Below, piece after piece: positions 1 to 4,300 of a stretch of DNA of 6,866 nt (its first letter is position 1; each line of letters starts with the position of its first letter). The stretch lies in NCBI GenBank assembly GCA_964445985.1, contig CAYUMU010000155.1:1-6866 (forward strand), read 5' to 3'. Made by a program: the position numbers and the translations under genes. The DNA comes from CAYUMU01 sp964445985 (GTDB taxonomy: Bacteria > Planctomycetota > Planctomycetia > Pirellulales > S012-138). The notes beneath the pieces are model-generated. The model ran no database searches, was not told the origin of the DNA, and was given only the letters and a program-made list of their open reading frames with translations.

Positions 1-19
1 GTACGTACGGTGGTGTGGG

Positions 20-46
20 AGGGGCGGAGCCGAAAGGCTCCCCCCT
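20..46. other. strong GC-rich hairpin with GAAA tetraloop
   Basis: GGAGCC (26-31) and GGCTCC (36-41) are perfectly complementary around a GAAA loop (32-35). The stem extends with GGGG (21-24) against CCCC (42-45) and A20-T46, leaving C25 bulged, for 11 pairs in all. GNRA tetraloops stabilise RNA hairpins, so a transcript reading rightward would fold firmly here. No T-run follows, so it is not a canonical intrinsic terminator. It could be the 3' end of a gene to the left of the window, a dispersed intergenic repeat, or a structured RNA. The fold is visible in the sequence; the role is unknown. Confidence 0.55.
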
Positions 47-166
47 ATCCCGATTCGGCCAGCCGCGTTACCCCTTCCTCACCCACGCAGGCATTGCTGG
101 CAACTGCCGCTGGCTCGCGGGCGGCGTTCTTCGGCTGGCTGTTTTTTCGCGGCTCGAATTCACTAA

Positions 167-194
167 TTGCCAAGTCGGGATATTACGATATATT
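167..194 (+). promoter_or_regulatory. candidate sigma70-type promoter for the rhodanese gene
   Basis: TTGCCA at 167-172 matches five of six bases of the TTGACA -35 box. TATATT at 189-194 matches five of six bases of TATAAT, and the spacer is 16 bases. The site sits in the only clearly AT-rich patch of the first 339 bases. Transcription would start near base 201, giving a leader of about 140 bases before the rhodanese start codon. Planctomycete promoters are not well characterised, so the match to the E. coli-type consensus is suggestive only. Confidence 0.5.
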
Positions 195-209
195 TAGGTG
201 GTGAAGGTT

Positions 210-220
210 CTGACGGTCAG
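210..220. promoter_or_regulatory. operator-like inverted repeat CTGAC-G-GTCAG
   Basis: CTGAC (210-214) and GTCAG (216-220) are perfect inverse complements around one base. The repeat lies about 10-20 bases downstream of the start point predicted from the promoter at 167-194, a place where a dimeric repressor could block transcription. An 11-base palindrome can easily occur by chance, and no regulator gene is in the window. The operator role is inference. Confidence 0.22.
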
Positions 221-226
221 GCAGCA

Positions 227-246
227 TCGCCAGCGGCGAGCTCGCC
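227..246. repeat. overlapping palindromes in the rhodanese leader
   Basis: The 12-base sequence at 235-246 (GGCGAGCTCGCC) is a perfect palindrome. TCGCC at 227-231 is also complementary to GGCGA at 235-239 around the loop AGC. TCGCC therefore occurs on both sides of GGCGA, at 227-231 and 242-246, and two mutually exclusive pairings are possible. The element falls in the putative 5' leader of the rhodanese gene, about 95-110 bases before the start codon. It may be a binding site, a leader hairpin, or chance in GC-rich DNA. Confidence 0.3.
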
Positions 247-339
247 AGACGACCCTCAGGCTCTCCCATTTTCCCCAAACAGATCGTATTGTTGCGACAG
301 TTCGATAATAAAGTCGCCTTTGCAGAGTGAGGAATTGCC

Positions 340-864
340 ATGGCCGTCAGCACCATCGCCCCCCAGCAACTCTCGGAACTGCAGCAAGCCGGACGCAAAT
401 TGGAGTTGATTGACGTGCGGACTCCCGTGGAGTTTCGCGAAGTTCATATCCCCTTTGCCCGCAACGTGCCGCTCGATCGGCTCAACGCAGCCGAGATCGC
501 CGCCGGGCACAACGGCGCCGAGCAGCCGCTGTATGTGGTTTGCCATTCGGGTTCGCGGGGCAAGCAAGCCTGCGAAAAGTTGAGTTCCGCGGGGTTCACC
601 AACGTGGTCAACGTGGAAGGGGGCACGCAAGCCTGGGATCAGGCCGGCCTGCCGGTGGCCCGAGGCAAAAAGTCGATGTCGCTCGAACGCCAGGTGCGCA
701 TCGCCGCCGGAACACTGGTGCTTACGGGCTCGGTGCTGGGGGCGTTTGTGAGCCCTTACTGGATTGGGCTGGCGGCCTTCGTCGGAGCGGGATTGATGTT
801 CGCCGGCATCACCGACACCTGCGGCATGGGCATGCTGCTGGCGAAGATGCCCTGGAACCGGTAA
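340..864 (+). CDS. membrane-anchored rhodanese-like sulfurtransferase with YgaP-type tail
   Basis: The product is a complete 174-residue protein. Residues 5-107 form a single rhodanese domain: the LIDVRTPVEF strand and loop (21-32), H36-I-P with A40-x-N42-x-P44, the active-site loop CHSGSRG with catalytic Cys68 and Arg73, and the closing motif GGxxAWxxAGLPV (94-106). The six-residue loop from Cys68 to Arg73 is the sulfur-binding rather than the Cdc25 phosphatase size. Two hydrophobic helices (about 119-139 and 140-160) and the ending CGMGMLLAKMPWNR match the YgaP/DUF2892 membrane tail. Such proteins transfer sulfane sulfur from donors such as thiosulfate to acceptors; the domain should face the cytoplasm, since there is no signal peptide. 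The start is firm: GAGGA (329-333) lies six bases before the ATG, and an in-frame TGA at 328-330 blocks any upstream extension. Physiological donor and acceptor cannot be read from this sequence. No sulfur-metabolism neighbour is visible. Confidence 0.93.
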   Translation: MAVSTIAPQQLSELQQAGRKLELIDVRTPVEFREVHIPFARNVPLDRLNAAEIAAGHNGAEQPLYVVCHSGSRGKQACEKLSSAGFTNVVNVEGGTQAWDQAGLPVARGKKSMSLERQVRIAAGTLVLTGSVLGAFVSPYWIGLAAFVGAGLMFAGITDTCGMGMLLAKMPWNR

Positions 865-883
865 GCCAAGCCCCCATGCTTCA

Positions 884-931
884 GCCTGGCATCGGAAGCC
901 GACCGATTGCTGGTACGACACGTTGCCAGGC
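884..931. repeat. 8-bp inverted repeat downstream of the rhodanese gene
   Basis: GCCTGGCA (884-891) is perfectly complementary to TGCCAGGC (924-931). The 32-base spacer holds a small hairpin of its own, TCGG-AAG-CCGA (892-902). In RNA the two could stack into a branched structure 20 bases after the rhodanese stop codon. No T-run follows at 932, so an intrinsic terminator of the usual kind is not supported. It may stabilise the 3' end of the mRNA, or mark paired binding sites of the CCTGGC motif that recurs across this gap. Confidence 0.35.
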
Positions 932-991
932 ACGAAACTGCGGATGCCGCTGCTCCCCTGGGCAGGCCAAGCTCAGAACAGGCACTACCAC

Positions 992-1013
992 CCCCTTTTT
1001 TAATAAAAAGGGG
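992..1013. repeat. perfect CCCCTTTTT/AAAAAGGGG palindrome, REP-like
   Basis: CCCCTTTTT (992-1000) and AAAAAGGGG (1005-1013) are perfect inverse complements around the loop TAAT. The right arm runs on as GGGGACATTT. Motifs of the type AAAAAGGGGACA recur as dispersed intergenic palindromes in many genomes, where they are often linked to REP-associated (RAYT) transposases; I recall this from general knowledge and could not check it here. No RAYT gene is in the window. The alternative is a transcription terminator, but no T-run follows the stem on either strand. The palindrome is certain; its identity as a mobile repeat is inference. Confidence 0.5.
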
Positions 1014-1043
1014 ACATTTCCCTGGCGCTACAACATCAAAGTT

Positions 1044-1073
1044 TTGACAGAGGATCGCTCGTTGGAATAGACT
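1044..1073 (+). promoter_or_regulatory. candidate promoter for the giant repeat-protein gene
   Basis: TTGACA at 1044-1049 is a perfect -35 box. After an 18-base spacer, TAGACT (1068-1073) matches the -10 consensus at four of six positions, including the first T, second A and last T. Transcription would start near 1080 and give a leader of about 270 bases ahead of the start at 1351, which contains the long-spacer inverted repeat at 1163-1210. The -10 box is weak, so the promoter may need an activator or may belong to another sigma class. Confidence 0.4.
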
Positions 1074-1162
1074 TGGCGAGCCGATCGAAGCCGCTTGGTA
1101 TCGTCGCGGGCTGTGAACCACCTCGGATCGCGTTTGATTCCATGCGATGATTACAATGGGTG

Positions 1163-1210
1163 GCCAGGGTAGCTCGGCTCCAAGCATATCTGGATAGCAA
1201 CTGCCCTGGC
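1163..1210 (+). promoter_or_regulatory. 10-bp inverted repeat in the leader of the giant gene
   Basis: GCCAGGGTAG (1163-1172) pairs with CTGCCCTGGC (1201-1210) along ten positions, with one G-U wobble (T1170 with G1203), enclosing 28 bases. It lies between the promoter candidate at 1044-1073 and the start codon at 1351, so it would be in the 5' untranslated RNA. It does not cover the ribosome binding site, which argues against simple occlusion. I recognise no known riboswitch consensus in it. It shares the CCTGGC core with the inverted repeat at 884-931. Confidence 0.33.
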
Positions 1211-1337
1211 GGTCCACGGGCATGAGGCATTGGCGGACAGCAGGATTCGATGGCGTATCCTTCCATCGTTTCCGTTGAAGCCGGATAGCCAGGTCTCTGG
1301 TGCTGACCGCGGGCACACATCCAGTCGAAACATATCC

Positions 1338-1344
1338 AAGGGAG
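1338..1344 (+). promoter_or_regulatory. ribosome binding site that sets the start of the giant gene
   Basis: AAGGGAG lies six bases before the ATG at 1351, close to the ideal anti-Shine-Dalgarno match and spacing. The same frame is open upstream to a GTG at 1300, but that codon has no comparable site and would add 17 residues ahead of a well-formed signal peptide. This decides the start in favour of 1351. Confidence 0.8.
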
Positions 1345-1350
1345 CACGAC

Positions 1351-4300
1351 ATGACCGATCCGATCGTTCGACGCGGTTTCCGCTTGTATTGCGCGGGGCT
1401 GGCATGGTCGCTGGCAACGATGGCGGCTGGCGTCGCGAATGCCGACGATACCCCGGCTCAAGAACACTCCCGTTTTGCGGAAGTCGAGAGCGCTGCGTAT
1501 GAGGCGGTGGATTTGAATTCCTCGCCCAACTGGAAGGAAGTGCCGGGCTTTTTGCAGGGAGCGGTGGTGTTCGAGAATCTGCTGCCCATGCACAAGAAGA
1601 CCAACAAGGCAGAATTTGAGGTAACGGCGCCGGGCGTCGTGGTGCTCGCTTGTTCGTTTGACTACGACGGCGAAGGCAATGCCGAGGCCTATGCCAACCG
1701 ATATTCGGTGGAGCGACTTGAGAACGAGGGTTGGGCGGCGATTGGAACCCTGAACCGCGTTGAGAAAGCGAAAGACGGCGCCGAGAAACTGGTCAAGCAC
1801 GTTTTGTACTGCAAGCAGATTGAACAGAAGGACAAGTTTGCGATTTACTCGCAAATGAGAAATTGCCCTTACCTGATTGTTCCCCGCGCGGAAAGCATGG
1901 CGGCGATGGCCGCGAAGATCGCGGGAACGGATCGGGGATTGACCGATCCGAATTCGATTGTGCTGCGGCGGCGGTATACCGACTGGCTCAAGCCCGGCCT
2001 GGATCATAGCTCGCTCTTGCAAGAGCTGACCCGGCAGGGCCTGCTCATTGCGGCTCGCGACGGCCTGGGTCTGACGACGTATGACATCCAGCTGCGGCAA
2101 AATCCGGCATTAACCGAAGGTGGAATAAATGTTCCGTTGAATTGCCGGGGCCAGGTAGACGTGGTGAAGAACACCTACACGGCCGAGATTTTCCGCGGCA
2201 ACCGGCCTGTCTGGAGCGTCACGCTGCCGTTGGCAGGGATCGACACGGTCGAAGAGGTGACCGAGGTGGTGGAGCAACTCTCTCGGAACGAATTCCTGAC
2301 GGTTCTCAAGCGATTGGGATTTGCAGGCCAGCAAAATCCTCCTCTGAAACAGGCCGAGCCGCCGGACGACGTGGTCGAAATGTCTCCACAGATGACCTTT
2401 CCCGCTCAGTTTTCGGCCTTGCGCAGGTTGCACGAATATATTCGCACCGATGGCGAATCGCCGGAGCGACTAAGCTACCTGGCCCGATCGTACGCAACAT
2501 TGGGGTTGCTGGCGGGGAACGTGGTTGGACCGCAAACGGCCGTGCTTCGCGCCCGGTCGTTGCTCTATGCCCAAAGGCTGCTGCAACAGGCGGGAAACAC
2601 GCCGCTGGCGCTGGCCACCCGGGGATACGTGCTGGCGGCAACCGGCCGGCACCACCGGGCACTTGCCGACCTGGAAGCGGCGGAAAAGGCATCGCGCGGG
2701 GCCGAGCTGGGCATCTGGGCGCGGATTGCCCAGGCGGCCTGCCTGTCAGACATCGAAACGATCGAGAAGTTGGCCGCCGATGCCTCGTGGGGCGCCATGG
2801 CGAGGCTGTTCTGGTTGGAACAGGTCAACACAGCGGACTCCAAGGATCTCATCCGCGCCGCGGCCGAAGCCCTGCTTAAGTCGGAGCCGCTGAACGATCG
2901 GGCTTACGTTGCGATGGGAAGCAATTCGTTTCGCAGCGGCGCCCAGGAGCAGTTCCCAGAAGTCTTGCGGGCCTTGGCCCGCCGCTGCGCCGAACTGACC
3001 GATGCGCCCCCGGCACTCAAACAAATCGTGGGCAATCTCGCGGAGGACGAAGCCGCGGTGCGAGTCCAGCTGATGCGCGCGCTGCGGCAGGAAGCCGACC
3101 CGCGGGGAGAGCCATCGTGGAGCGCGCTCGCCGGATTGTGGGAGGAAGTGACGTTCTTGCAAAGCTGGCTCGAGCAATATCAGTACATTCGTCAGTTGGG
3201 CGTTTCGGGCAATGACTATGGATTGAGATACTTGGACGCCTTGGAGGATCCCAATTATCGGCAGTATCTCCGCTACGCCGCCGCCTCCAATCCAGAGTTC
3301 AACAAACTGGGTTATGCGTTCGCCGAGATGCTTCGAGGCGATGATCTGCCCAGCGGACCAAGTATCTTGTCGGACTACGCGGCGCGGATGAATCACCGTC
3401 CCGCGCACGAAGTGTTTCAACGCTACGTGCAACATCAAGACCCCACGCTGCGGAACTTCGCCCGACGGTACAAGATCGCGATCAACCATTTCGCGGTGTC
3501 GCCCGCAAGCCTGCCGGAGGGCTACCTGGATGAGTTTCGCCGGGTCTGTCCCAATGCCTTGGCGATGATTGAAACAATTCTAAAGCACGACAAGGAACAC
3601 AGCCTGGAGTATGTGCCGAAAGCAGAGAAGCTGGCCGCGCTGGTGCCAGAACTGCGATTGGCGATTGCCGATGTTTATATAACCCATCAGAAGAATGCTC
3701 AGGCAATCGAGGTCTTGAAAGACCACGTGCGCGACTATCCGACTCCCGAAGCCTATGTGAAGCTGGCCGAAATCTACGACAAACGCCAGGACGAGCCACA
3801 ATACATCGCAACGCTCGAGGAAAGCTTGCGCCGTTGCGAGCGGAGCCTTAAAAGTATGCGGGCGGCCGCGATGATCGCGGAGCGATATTGCTCGCGGCGC
3901 GATTGGACCGCTGCAAAACCTTACGCCGATATGGCCGCGGCCACGGGTTCTGGCTGGGGACTGATGGGCGCAGGCGTTTGCGCCGAGGCGGAGCAGGACT
4001 GGGAAGCCGCGGAGGAATATTACGCCGCCACGGCTCAACGCTATGACGACGCCCGCGCGGAGTGGTACTTTTTCTGCAAACGCACGGGCCAAGGAGACGC
4101 GGCCTCGGCTTTGCGCCTGGCACGGCAGCTTGCCAGCGAATCGACGCCGGACGATTTTGCGCCCAGCGTGCCCTGGGTTCTATACTTCCAGGGTCAAAAG
4201 ACCGAGGCGGAAGTGATGTGGAGAGACGACAAGGACCAGAGCCTGGATGGCGCGCTGACCTACGTGTTCGTGGCACACGAACTGGATAAGAAATCGGAAC

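Larger units (their letters stand above)
885..1293. repeat. intergenic cluster of six CCTGGC/GCCAGG hexamers
   Basis: This entry also describes the 486-base gap 865-1350, in which I find no credible gene. The hexamer CCTGGC occurs at 885-890, 1021-1026 and 1205-1210, and its complement GCCAGG at 925-930, 1163-1168 and 1288-1293. Assuming about 60% GC, chance would give about 0.5 copies on both strands in this length. The copies form two convergent pairs (885/925 and 1163/1205), which account for the two inverted repeats described separately. They could be binding sites for a regulator of the large downstream gene, or remnants of a dispersed repeat. The count is direct observation; the function is unknown. 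Confidence 0.4.

Noticed and set aside
106..147. GC-rich stem near 106-125 followed by six T at 142-147 as an intrinsic terminator
   Set aside because: The stem (GCCGC/GCGGC) ends about 16 bases before the T-run, and the only arm adjacent to the T-run pairs with bases 58-65, too far away for a compact terminator hairpin.
1..204. Plus-strand frame open from the left edge to 204 as the end of an upstream gene
   Set aside because: It covers a strong hairpin and the promoter candidate, and the translation is low-complexity with no motif.
256..933. 225-codon open frame on the minus strand over the rhodanese gene
   Set aside because: It lies antisense to a gene with an intact active site and membrane tail, and its translation is rich in Gly, His, Arg and Gln with no recognisable motif. 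Long antisense frames are common in GC-rich coding DNA.
1300..1350. GTG at 1300 as an earlier start of the giant gene
   Set aside because: There is no good ribosome binding site before it and it would put 17 residues ahead of the signal peptide. ATG 1351 has AAGGGAG at ideal spacing.
1390..1392. Cys14 in the signal peptide as a lipoprotein lipobox cysteine
   Set aside because: The residues before it (R-L-Y) do not fit the lipobox, and hydrophobic residues continue after it to an AxA signal peptidase I site.
1036..2100. 354-codon open frame on the minus strand across the start of the giant gene
   Set aside because: It spans the promoter, leader and signal peptide of a well-supported gene and has no recognisable domain. 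Best explained as a shadow.
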